From assembly GCA_001940925.1 (NCBI GenBank), contig MSGZ01000009.1, positions 200,266 to 264,265 of the forward strand: 64,000 nt of DNA, written 5' to 3'. The number at the start of each line of letters is the position of its first letter. The first letter of the stretch is position 1. The DNA is from Ruminococcus sp. Phil11. GTDB lineage: Bacteria > Bacillota > Clostridia > Oscillospirales > Ruminococcaceae. The position numbers and the translations under genes are program-made. The notes beneath the pieces are model-generated. The model did no database searches and was not told the DNA's origin. It was given only the letters and a program-made list of their open reading frames with translations. This document shows, one piece after another, positions 42,366 to 49,734 of the stretch.

Positions 42366-44990
42366 TTATTGATTCGTTCGAGCCTGCTGAATTATCCGGA
42401 CAGGCTCCGCTTTCTTTCCGCCGCAGCATGCGAGCGATGCGCAAAGCGGTACCGCAAGGCTGCATCCGAGTGCCGCCAGCAGCTCCGGCATCGGAAGCAG
42501 AACGGTAGAGAATACGGTCTGCAGCGACGGGACTGTCAGTGCTGCGGCTGTCACGGCAACAGAGGTCAGCACGGCGAGGATCAGCTTGCCGTTCGAGAAA
42601 TACGGCACGGAGAACAGCGTCCCGTCCTCACGTTTGCATTCAAATACATGAAGCAGCTGGGAGCCGATCAGCGTGACGAGGGCCGCTGTCCTTGCGTGAG
42701 AGGCAGAGCCGCTCATGCGAAGAACGGTCGTGAATGCGCCGAGTGTCGAGAGCGCAATGAAGATCCCGCGGAACACGATGCGGGAGAGCAGTCCGCCCGC
42801 AAAGAAGCTTTCGTCTGCCGAACGCGGCGGATGCTGCATGATATCCGGCGCGGGCGGTTCCAGTCCGAGCGCGACTGCCGGCAGACCGTCCGTCATGAGA
42901 TTGACGAGCAGGATCTGCGTCGGCATCAGTACCATGGGCAGCCCCATGAGGATGCCGAGGAACATTGTCAGCACCTCACCGATATTGCACGCCAGCAGAT
43001 ACCGCACGAATTTGCGGATATTTGCGTAGACCGTGCGCCCCTGTCTGACCGCATCCGCCAGCGTATCGAAGCGGTCGTCCAGCAGGATGATGTCCGCTGC
43101 CTGCCGGGTGACGTCCGTGCCGTTTATGCCCATTGCCACGCCGATATCGGCTTCCTTGACCGCAGGCGCATCGTTGACACCGTCGCCGGTCATCGCCGCG
43201 ATCATGCCCATTTTGCGGAATGCCCGTACCAGCCGCAGCTTATGCGCAGGCGTGACACGCGCAAAAACTGCGTATTTCTGCAGGATGCGCGGCAGTTCAT
43301 CATCGTGAATCCGATCGAGTTCTGCGCCGGTCATTGCGTATTCCGCATGCGGAATGCCGGTCAGCTTTGCGATCGCGGAGGCTGTGCGGATGTGGTCGCC
43401 TGTCAGCATGACCACGCGGATGCCTGCGCGGGTGCAGTCTGCGACGGCGCGCTTTGCCTGTTCCCGCGGCGGGTCGATCATGCCCATGCAGCCGAGGTAG
43501 ACGCGGCCGGATGAATTGTTCTGCTCTGCGAATGCGAGCACGCGCAGGGCGTCCGCCGCCATGGAATCCGCAGCGGATGTGAATGCAGCCCGCATGTTAT
43601 CAGTCAGCGGCAGATCGCGGCCGCCGGAGCGGTAATGCGTGCACCATTGCAGAATGACGTCCGATGCACCCTTCCGAAGCGTGAGTGTGCCGTTCTCCCC
43701 GCTGCATACCACGGTCATTGCGCGGGTCTCGCTGTCAAACGGGATTTCCGAAAGCTGCCGATACCGCGAAAAGCTTTCCTTTGTGACCTTGCATTTTGCT
43801 GCTGCGATCAGCAGCGCGGCTTCGGTCGGGTCGCCGCTAATCTTCCATTCTTCGCACTGTGGATCCGTGCTGATAGCGGCGTGATTGCAGAGCACCGCAC
43901 AGCGGAGCAGCGGCAGCAGCACAGTCAGCTTATGCTGCGGGCAGGGGATACCGTTTTCGGTCAGGGAACCGCCTTTCTGCCAGCCGGTACCGGTGACCCG
44001 ATACCCTGCATCCGGCGTCCGGATCTCGCGGACGGTCATTTTGTTTTCGGTCAGCGTACCGGTTTTGTCCGTGCAGATCACAGATGCGCAGCCGAGTGTT
44101 TCTACGGCGTGCAGCTTGTTGACCAGCGCATTCCGGCTCAGCATCCTCCGGACGGCGATCGCCAGCGCGATCGTGACGGTCGCGGGCAGTCCCTCCGGGA
44201 TCGCGGCGATCGCGATCGTGATGCCGGTCATCAGCATGGCAAAGACCGGTTCCCCGCGCAGAACACCTGCGGCAAAGACCAGTCCGCAGATCACGAGGCA
44301 GAGCAGCGCGACGGTTCTGCCAAGCTCTCCGAGACGCTTCTGCAGCGGCGTCTGTGTCTGTTCAATATCGGAAAGCATCTGCGAGATCTTGCCCATTTGC
44401 GTTGCTTTTCCGGTCTTAATGACTTTTGCCTCCGCGCTGCCGCGGAGCACGGATGTCCCTGCAAAGAGGACATCCTTCCGCCCGATCTCATTGACAGGTT
44501 CACCGTCTGCATCGGTATGTGAATGCTTTTCGGCGGCTGTTGATTCGCCGGTCAGGACGGATTCTTCGGTATTCAGCTGCGTGCAGGAAAGGATCACTGC
44601 ATCTGCGGGGACACGGTCGCCGGATTCCGCCAGAATGATATCGTCCGGCACAAGCTCGGCGGCGGGAACGGTCTGTATTTTGCCGTCTCTGCGGACTCTC
44701 GCCGTCGGAGCGGTCATGCTGCGCAGCGCGAGCAGCGTCTGCTCCGTGCGGTATTCCTGTACAAAGCCGAGCACCGCATTCAGCACGACGATCACAGCGA
44801 TCGTTCCTGCATCCGCATATTCCCCGAGCAGCCATGAAATGACCGCTGCTGCGAGCAAGATCAGCACCATGATATCACGAAACTGCGCAAGCAGGATCCG
44901 CAGCGGATGTGCCCGGGGCGGCTCTGCCAGTGTGTTGAATCCGTATTCTTTCCTTCTTTTTACGACCTCATCTGCAGTCAGTCCCTGCAT
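42366..44990 (-). CDS. P2A-type Ca2+ transporting ATPase
   Basis: 874 residues from the ATG behind AAGGGAG; a longer reading to 45041 lacks a ribosome site. N-terminal cation ATPase domain (GLTADEVVKRRKEYGFN), actuator motif LTGESTAAEK, TM4 AIPEGLPA, phosphorylation site ICDKTGTLTEN-type (Asp in CTDKTGTLT), hinge TGDGVNDAPAVKEADIG, and TM6 NLMTDGLPAVALGLE. The PEGL and N-x2-TD ligands point to calcium export. It is an integral membrane protein of about ten helices. A Fur-family gene lies upstream on the same strand and a TetR gene downstream. Confidence 0.92.
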   Translation of the reverse strand: MQGLTADEVVKRRKEYGFNTLAEPPRAHPLRILLAQFRDIMVLILLAAAVISWLLGEYADAGTIAVIVVLNAVLGFVQEYRTEQTLLALRSMTAPTARVRRDGKIQTVPAAELVPDDIILAESGDRVPADAVILSCTQLNTEESVLTGESTAAEKHSHTDADGEPVNEIGRKDVLFAGTSVLRGSAEAKVIKTGKATQMGKISQMLSDIEQTQTPLQKRLGELGRTVALLCLVICGLVFAAGVLRGEPVFAMLMTGITIAIAAIPEGLPATVTIALAIAVRRMLSRNALVNKLHAVETLGCASVICTDKTGTLTENKMTVREIRTPDAGYRVTGTGWQKGGSLTENGIPCPQHKLTVLLPLLRCAVLCNHAAISTDPQCEEWKISGDPTEAALLIAAAKCKVTKESFSRYRQLSEIPFDSETRAMTVVCSGENGTLTLRKGASDVILQWCTHYRSGGRDLPLTDNMRAAFTSAADSMAADALRVLAFAEQNNSSGRVYLGCMGMIDPPREQAKRAVADCTRAGIRVVMLTGDHIRTASAIAKLTGIPHAEYAMTGAELDRIHDDELPRILQKYAVFARVTPAHKLRLVRAFRKMGMIAAMTGDGVNDAPAVKEADIGVAMGINGTDVTRQAADIILLDDRFDTLADAVRQGRTVYANIRKFVRYLLACNIGEVLTMFLGILMGLPMVLMPTQILLVNLMTDGLPAVALGLEPPAPDIMQHPPRSADESFFAGGLLSRIVFRGIFIALSTLGAFTTVLRMSGSASHARTAALVTLIGSQLLHVFECKREDGTLFSVPYFSNGKLILAVLTSVAVTAAALTVPSLQTVFSTVLLPMPELLAALGCSLAVPLCASLACCGGKKAEPVRIIQQARTNQ

Positions 44991-45080
44991 TTCCGCACAC
45001 TCCCTTTCTGTGACACGATATGCGAAGCGACAGGATTCCATGCATAAAAAACCGCCGCGGCGTACACCCGGCGGATTTGC

Positions 45081-45569
45081 TTATTCAGTTTTGTGATGCT
45101 GACAGCAGCAGTCGCGATGATGCTCCGGTTCCGTTTCCGGTGAACCGGCATTCTTGCGGCAGGCTTCGCAGATCCCGTAAAAGACGGTACGCGCGGGGTC
45201 AATGCAAAAGCCGTGGTCGTTTGCGACATGGTGCGCGATCTCATGCAGATGATCGCAGTCGAGATGGATCAGCGTGCCGCATTCGGTGCATTTCAGGTGA
45301 AAGTGCGAATGACAGGTTCCGGACTTCGCTTCCTCGCCGCCGTACTGCCAGCACGCACTGCCGCGGTCATCGAGCGAATAGCGGCGGACAAGGCCCTCCT
45401 GCTCAAGCTTTTCGAGCTGCCGGTAGATCGTTGCCGCGCCCATAGGGGTGCCGTTTTCAGTCAGCGCATGCAGCAGCTCTGCCGCTGTCACATGCCGTTC
45501 CGGATGCGTCTCCAGATACGCCAGAATGACCGCTTTTTGCTTCGTCTGATAGCTGCCCTTTCGCTGCAT
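45081..45569 (-). CDS. Fur-family metalloregulator with His/Cys tail
   Basis: 162 residues from the ATG behind AGGAGGTG. Winged helix (about 5-85: TAAELLHALTENGTPMGAATIYRQLEKLEQEGLVRR) and dimerisation domain with HSHFHLKC and two Cys-x2-Cys pairs (CTECGTL, CEACRKN). The last 16 residues contain an extra cluster, HHRDCCCQHH, beyond the normal end of Fur/Zur proteins. The double cysteine pairs favour Zur- or PerR-like zinc binding. The promoter is consensus and divergent from the recombinase operon. It probably controls metal uptake; which metal cannot be told. Confidence 0.87.
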   Translation of the reverse strand: MQRKGSYQTKQKAVILAYLETHPERHVTAAELLHALTENGTPMGAATIYRQLEKLEQEGLVRRYSLDDRGSACWQYGGEEAKSGTCHSHFHLKCTECGTLIHLDCDHLHEIAHHVANDHGFCIDPARTVFYGICEACRKNAGSPETEPEHHRDCCCQHHKTE

Positions 45570-45605
45570 GACTGTACACCTCCTGTTTTCCTGATTTGCA
45601 TACTG

Positions 45606-45634
45606 ATTATAGCATAAAAGCCGCTGAATGTCAA
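45606..45634 (-). promoter_or_regulatory. Promoter of the Fur-family gene
   Basis: TTGACA, 17 bases ending TTTATGC, TATAAT on the minus strand; start codon 37 bases downstream. Confidence 0.85.
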
Positions 45635-45681
45635 GCTGATGCAGTTCCGGGGATACCGCTGAAAAATCTTTTCGCAGGGGG

Positions 45682-45710
45682 TTGCAAAAAGAACTGTTTT
45701 GCGGTATAAT
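45682..45710 (+). promoter_or_regulatory. Promoter of the recombinase-ymdB operon
   Basis: TTGCAA, 17 bases, TATAAT; ATG at 45743 behind GGAGGGGG. Confidence 0.8.
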
Positions 45711-45742
45711 ATAAGAATACGGACTGCGGAGGGGGTGCTGCA

Positions 45743-46738
45743 ATGGAAATCGACCGCAGTCAGCTGCCGCTGTTTTTCAGCGATTACCTGACTTATCTGG
45801 ATGTGATCCGCGGAAAAGCCAGGCGAACGGTCAGCGAGTATTACCATGATATTGACTTGTTCCTGCGCTGGATGCACTGTACACTGAACAAACAGCCCGT
45901 CTCCGAATGTGCAGATGTTGAACTTTCGGCGGTCACAACGGCAGAGCTGGAACGTGTGACGGTCTCGCTGCTGTATGATTATATCCGCTATCTGCGCGAT
46001 GTCCGCGGGAATACGCCGCGTTCGGTATCCCGCAGGATGAGTGCCGTGCGCAGCCTGTTCCGGTATCTGACCAAGACAAAGGGGATGCTGACCGTTGATC
46101 CGTGCCAGAGCCTTGAGCTGCCGGTCGTGAAGAAATCGCTGCCGCGGTTCCTGACGCTGGAGGAAAGCCTGCGGATGCTGAAAACCGCAGAGGAGAATCC
46201 CTCGCATGATATGCTGCGCGATTACTGCATTGTCACGCTGTTCCTGAACTGCGGCTTCCGTCTGGCGGAGCTGGTCGGAATGAACGTGAAGGATGTGGAT
46301 TTTTATAACCGGCAGATCCGCGTGCTCGGAAAGGGCAGCAAGGAGCGCATCGTCTATCTGAATGACGCCTGCCTTGCGGCGATCCGGTCGTATCTGGATG
46401 CACGGGAGAATCCGCCGGAGGAGCCGGATGCGCTGTTTTTGAGCCGGAATCACCGCAGGATCAGCCGCAGACGGGTCCAGCAGATCGTCGAAAATACGCT
46501 GAATGCCTCCGGTCTTGCCGGACGGGGGCTGTCTACGCATAAGCTCCGGCATACCGCAGCAACACTGATGTATCAGCACGGACATGTGGATACGCTGACG
46601 CTGAAGGATATTCTCGGGCACCAGTCCATTGCGACGACCGAGATCTATACGCATCTTTCCAGTGAACAGCGTCAGAACGCGATCGACAGCAATCCGCTTG
46701 CAGGAGAACGCATCCGCACACCGAAGAATAAAAAATAA
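45743..46738 (+). CDS. xerC: Tyrosine recombinase, XerC/XerD type
   Basis: 331 residues. SAM-like N-domain (about 10-115) and catalytic domain with Arg173 (NCGFRLAELVGM), Lys in GKGSKER, HKLRH (His266, Arg269), His293 in LGHQS and nucleophile Tyr302 in EIYTHLS. Its position ahead of ymdB and spoVS rather than beside phage genes fits a housekeeping Xer protein that resolves chromosome dimers at dif, not an integrase. XerC and XerD cannot be told apart with certainty. A small membrane protein gene follows after 14 bases. Confidence 0.88.
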   Translation: MEIDRSQLPLFFSDYLTYLDVIRGKARRTVSEYYHDIDLFLRWMHCTLNKQPVSECADVELSAVTTAELERVTVSLLYDYIRYLRDVRGNTPRSVSRRMSAVRSLFRYLTKTKGMLTVDPCQSLELPVVKKSLPRFLTLEESLRMLKTAEENPSHDMLRDYCIVTLFLNCGFRLAELVGMNVKDVDFYNRQIRVLGKGSKERIVYLNDACLAAIRSYLDARENPPEEPDALFLSRNHRRISRRRVQQIVENTLNASGLAGRGLSTHKLRHTAATLMYQHGHVDTLTLKDILGHQSIATTEIYTHLSSEQRQNAIDSNPLAGERIRTPKNKK

Positions 46739-46752
46739 TATAGGAGTTTGGT

Positions 46753-47220
46753 ATGGAGAAAAATGAGATTCTTGCATTGATCGCTGCAGTCAGCGCAGTC
46801 ATGCTTTTGATCTTTATTATGACAAAGGTGCGTGGTGAGGAAGAACAGACGCCTGCCGGAAGTATCTATGTAGATCCTGCGCAGTTCGCTGTGACCGACG
46901 CGCCCGAGACCGATATCTGGGATATCCTTCATGCGATGAATGCGACAACCGCGGAACCGGAGGAGAGTGAAACGGTCGCCGTAACGGCGATCGACGATAA
47001 CGGTGAGATCTACGTTGTGACGGACGAACAGGGCAATGCGCAGACCGAAATTGCACCGGCTGAGGAAACGCCTGCGGACGCTGATGCTGCGGCCGAAACT
47101 GCTCCGGCAGACGGTCAGCAGGGTGAGGTTCCTGTCATCAATTATACGCCGGGACAGCAGACGCCTGCAGAAGACCAGCGCGAGGATCCGTATTTTGTTG
47201 TTGTTCCTGCGGATCAGTAA
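46753..47220 (+). CDS. Membrane-anchored acidic protein of unknown function
   Basis: 155 residues. One N-terminal membrane helix (about 6-24), then a long acidic, Ala/Glu/Pro/Thr-rich tail with no recognised domain and likely disorder (EETPADADAAAETAPAD). The membrane helix has no cleavage site, so the tail is probably displayed outside or along the membrane. The gene has an AGGAGTTTGGT ribosome site and lies between the recombinase gene (14 bases) and ymdB (12 bases) in the same operon. Confidence 0.7.
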   Translation: MEKNEILALIAAVSAVMLLIFIMTKVRGEEEQTPAGSIYVDPAQFAVTDAPETDIWDILHAMNATTAEPEESETVAVTAIDDNGEIYVVTDEQGNAQTEIAPAEETPADADAAAETAPADGQQGEVPVINYTPGQQTPAEDQREDPYFVVVPADQ

Positions 47221-47232
47221 AGGGGACGCTGC

Positions 47233-48012
47233 ATGAGGATTCTGATGTTCGGCGATGTTGTCGGGGAAGCCGGCAGCGAATGCTTCTGCCGGCAGGCACC
47301 GAAGCTGAAACGGGAATACCGCGCCGACCTGATCGTAGTCAACGGTGAAAATTCCGCGAAGGGCAACGGCATCACACCGCAGTCTGCGGACATGCTGTTT
47401 TCCGGCGGCGCAGACGTCATCACGACCGGCAATCACTGTTTCCGGCGGAAGTGTGACCGCATCTTCGAGAATGAACGCATCCTGCGTCCGGCCAATTATC
47501 CGGACGGCGCACCGGGCAGCGGTGTCTGTGTGCTGGACTGCGGTTCCTGTTCGGTCGCGGTCATCAATCTGATGGGCACGGCATTTCTGGATGCGCTTGA
47601 TAATCCGTTTTCCGTGATCGACCGGATCCTTGCGGAGACGGATGCACGGATCACGCTGCTCGATTTTCACGCAGAAGCGACATCGGAAAAGCGTGCAATG
47701 GGCTGGTATCTCGCCGGACGCGTATCAGCGGTGATCGGCACGCATACACATGTACAGACGGCGGACGAGGAGATCCTCGACGGCAAGACTGGTTATCTGA
47801 CGGATGTCGGTATGGTCGGCGGCGCAAGGTCTGTGCTGGGCGTGAAGCCGGAGCTCGCGATCGAGAAGCAGCGGTTCAAGCGGCCGGTTCAGTTTGAGGA
47901 AGCACCGGCTCCCTGCATCCTGAATGCGGTGTGTCTGGAAATTAATAGCAAATCCGGCATTTGTAACAAAATCGAACGTATATTTATGAGGGATTCTACA
48001 AACTATACCTGA
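47233..48012 (+). CDS. ymdB: YmdB-family metallophosphoesterase (cyclic-nucleotide phosphodiesterase)
   Basis: 259 residues. Calcineurin-like core: FGDVVGEAG (metal Asp), VVNGENSAKGNGIT (Asn/Glu), TTGNHCFRRK, LLDFHAEATSEKRAMGWYLAGRVSAV and GTHTHVQTADEEIL. This order is diagnostic for the TIGR00282/YmdB family, shown in Bacillus to hydrolyse 2',3'- and 3',5'-cyclic nucleotides and to influence biofilm and motility decisions. The C-terminus is slightly extended (NSKSGICNKIERIF). It is followed by spoVS under a separate promoter, as in many Firmicutes. Confidence 0.92.
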   Translation: MRILMFGDVVGEAGSECFCRQAPKLKREYRADLIVVNGENSAKGNGITPQSADMLFSGGADVITTGNHCFRRKCDRIFENERILRPANYPDGAPGSGVCVLDCGSCSVAVINLMGTAFLDALDNPFSVIDRILAETDARITLLDFHAEATSEKRAMGWYLAGRVSAVIGTHTHVQTADEEILDGKTGYLTDVGMVGGARSVLGVKPELAIEKQRFKRPVQFEEAPAPCILNAVCLEINSKSGICNKIERIFMRDSTNYT

Positions 48013-48017
48013 ATACC

Positions 48018-48046
48018 TTGACTTTTTTATTGAAATGTATTATAAT
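48018..48046 (+). promoter_or_regulatory. Promoter of spoVS
   Basis: TTGACT, 17 bases, TATAAT, starting six bases after the ymdB stop; leader of about 80 bases. Confidence 0.8.
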
Positions 48047-48131
48047 ATAGACAGTGAAACAATGCAGCCCAGCATTAGATTTCCTGTTATACAAGATATA
48101 AATTGACTCTAACAATTTAGGAGGTAAATCG

Positions 48132-48392
48132 ATGGAAGTTTTGAAAGTATCTTCGCATTCTACGCCGAATTCCGTAGCCGGCGCAATCGCCGGTGTGATC
48201 CGGGAGCAGCATGTCGTTGAAGTGCAGGCTGTCGGTGCAGGCGCGGCGAATCAGGCGATCAAGTCGATCGCGATCGCGCGCGGATACCTGGCCCCGATCG
48301 GCATTGATCTGGTGTGCATCCCTGCCTTCGCCAGCATCGAGATCGACGGCGAAGAGCGCACGGCAATGAAACTGATCTGTGAACCGCGCTGA
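48132..48392 (+). CDS. spoVS: Stage V sporulation protein S
   Basis: 86 residues, full length for the family: MEVLKVSSHSTPNSVAGAIA, VEVQAVGAGAANQAIKSIAIARGY and IDLVCIPAFASIEIDGEERTA. SpoVS is a small Alba-like nucleic-acid-binding protein that affects sporulation in Bacillus and is kept in many non-sporulating Firmicutes. A strong ribosome site (TAGGAGGT) and its own promoter suggest high expression. A terminator follows at 48437. Confidence 0.95.
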   Translation: MEVLKVSSHSTPNSVAGAIAGVIREQHVVEVQAVGAGAANQAIKSIAIARGYLAPIGIDLVCIPAFASIEIDGEERTAMKLICEPR

Positions 48393-48436
48393 CAGCGTGG
48401 CTGAACAGCGCATCAGGGGATAAGGGATGGAAACGG

Positions 48437-48472
48437 GCGGCTTCCTGCCATGTGCAGGAAGCCGCTCATTTT
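48437..48472. terminator. Terminator between spoVS and pflA
   Basis: A perfect 12-pair stem (GCGGCTTCCTGC / GCAGGAAGCCGC) with a five-base loop and TCATTTT tail. Confidence 0.85.
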
Positions 48473-48475
48473 ATG

Positions 48476-49222
48476 CTATGTTCTGTTTTCGTGAAGCCTT
48501 TTGCGGATGCCGGTGAGAATCTGCGCACGGGCTTTGGCCGCAGTCTCTTTGGATACGGGTGCTGTATCTCCGAGGGGATACGGGATGCCGAGTGCCTCGT
48601 ATTTTGCTTTCCCGAGATCGTGATAGGGGAGGACGTCCAGACCCTTGAGGGTTTTCAGTCCGCCGATAAAATAACCGAGTGCCTGCTGTTCGTCTGCGCC
48701 GTCTGTCCAGCCCGGCACGATCACATGCCGGATCCAGATTGGAACGCCGGATGAACTGATCTTTTCGGCAAATGCAAGGATATTCCGGTTGGAATGTCCG
48801 GTCAGCTTCCGGTGCATCGCATCGTCAATATGCTTGATATCCAGCATGACCAGATCGGTCACGCGCAGAAGTGCCACGGCTGATTCCTGCGCGTCCGGCT
48901 GATAGCAGATGCCGGATGTGTCAAGGCAGGTGTGGATGCCGCGCGCCTTTGCTTCTGTAAACAGCTCCGTCAGGAACGTGAGCTGCAGCATCGGCTCGCC
49001 GCCGGTCGCGGTAATGCCGCCGTTCTGATAGAAATTGCGGTTCTTTTCAAACTGACGGAGCAGGGATTCTGCTGTTTCGGTCTGACCGCGGTTCGGTGCC
49101 CATGTATCGGGATTGTGGCAGTACAGGCAGCGCATCGGGCAGCCCTGAAAGAAGATCACAAAGCGGATGCCCGGGCCGTCCACGGTACCGAACGATTCCG
49201 TCGAATGGATATATCCGTTCAT
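48476..49222 (-). CDS. pflA: Pyruvate formate-lyase activating enzyme
   Basis: 248 residues. Radical-SAM cluster motif CPMRCLYC (CxxxCxxC, near 30) after ESFGTVDGPGIRFVIFFQG, glycine-rich TATGGEPMLQ, and MLDIKHID, as in PflA. It uses S-adenosylmethionine to make the glycyl radical, here on the separate 79-residue protein encoded just upstream. The order on the minus strand is pflB, a 67-residue ORF, the radical-domain protein, then pflA. A partial terminator at 49237 lies before it and may keep the activase below enzyme level. Confidence 0.93.
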   Translation of the reverse strand: MNGYIHSTESFGTVDGPGIRFVIFFQGCPMRCLYCHNPDTWAPNRGQTETAESLLRQFEKNRNFYQNGGITATGGEPMLQLTFLTELFTEAKARGIHTCLDTSGICYQPDAQESAVALLRVTDLVMLDIKHIDDAMHRKLTGHSNRNILAFAEKISSSGVPIWIRHVIVPGWTDGADEQQALGYFIGGLKTLKGLDVLPYHDLGKAKYEALGIPYPLGDTAPVSKETAAKARAQILTGIRKRLHENRT

Positions 49223-49236
49223 GCAAACCTCCTGAA

Positions 49237-49265
49237 AAGCCCGCTGAAAACAGTTCAGCGGGCTT
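49237..49265 (-). terminator. Partial terminator / attenuating hairpin before pflA
   Basis: A 12-pair stem (AAGCCCGCTGAA / TTCAGCGGGCTT) with a five-base loop and only TTTTC as tail, between the radical-domain gene and pflA. It overlaps the approach to the pflA ribosome site. Confidence 0.6.
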
Positions 49266-49272
49266 CATACAT

Positions 49273-49512
49273 TCAGATCTTTTCGTGGAAGGTGCGGGAG
49301 ATGATATCGTCCTGCTGCTCCTTGGTCAGCTTGATGAAGTTGACCGCATAGCCGGACACGCGCACCGTCAGCTGCGGATATTTCTCCGGATGCGCCTGCG
49401 CATCCAGCAGCGTTTCTCTGGTAAAGACGTTGACATTCAGATGATGTCCGCCTTTTTCCACATAACCGTCAAGCAATGCGACGAGGTTGTCGATCTGCTG
49501 TTCGTTTGCCAT
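49273..49512 (-). CDS. grcA: Stand-alone glycyl-radical domain of pyruvate formate-lyase (GrcA-like)
   Basis: 79 residues matching the C-terminal end of Pfl[22 protein letters not shown], then [19 protein letters not shown] with radical Gly54, and ISRTFHEKI. In Escherichia coli the related GrcA/YfiD is a spare part for oxygen-cleaved PflB. Here the large PflB polypeptide has no radical domain of its own, so this protein must supply the glycyl radical in trans. It is encoded 18 bases after the 67-residue ORF and before pflA. It has a GGAGGGAAT ribosome site. Confidence 0.88.
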   Translation of the reverse strand: MANEQQIDNLVALLDGYVEKGGHHLNVNVFTRETLLDAQAHPEKYPQLTVRVSGYAVNFIKLTKEQQDDIISRTFHEKI

Positions 49513-49530
49513 GGGATTCCCTCCGTTCTG

Positions 49531-49734
49531 TTATTCCTCTGCGGATTCCTCCGCATCATCCTCATAGGGCATATTCGGGATCGCGCAGGCACCGGGTCTG
49601 CTGCATTCCGTGCTGTTGACGGTCTGCACGCGGGTATGCGCGCCGATCTCCAGATTGATATGCTGGGTGCCGCCTGCAACAAGGCTGTCGATCAGAGCGG
49701 CCAGCTCGTCCGGGTCGGGATTATGCCTGTTCAT
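49531..49734 (-). CDS. 67-residue degenerate radical-domain-like protein
   Basis: 67 residues beginning behind AGGAGACAGCAG. The start overlaps the pflB end by 14 bases. Its segment [25 protein letters not shown] lines up with the [25 protein letters not shown] part of the downstream radical-domain protein. The rest ([15 protein letters not shown], acidic tail) has no glycine loop. It therefore looks like a diverged duplicate of the first half of the domain, perhaps a structural linker between catalytic and radical subunits. It has two cysteines and no RVSGY motif. Confidence 0.65.
   Translation of the reverse strand: MNRHNPDPDELAALIDSLVAGGTQHINLEIGAHTRVQTVNSTECSRPGACAIPNMPYEDDAEESAEE

Noticed and set aside
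45743..46738. Phage or integrative-element integrase with attachment sites
   Set aside because: Neighbours are ymdB, spoVS and a Fur gene, no tRNA or flanking direct repeat was seen, and the protein looks like housekeeping Xer.
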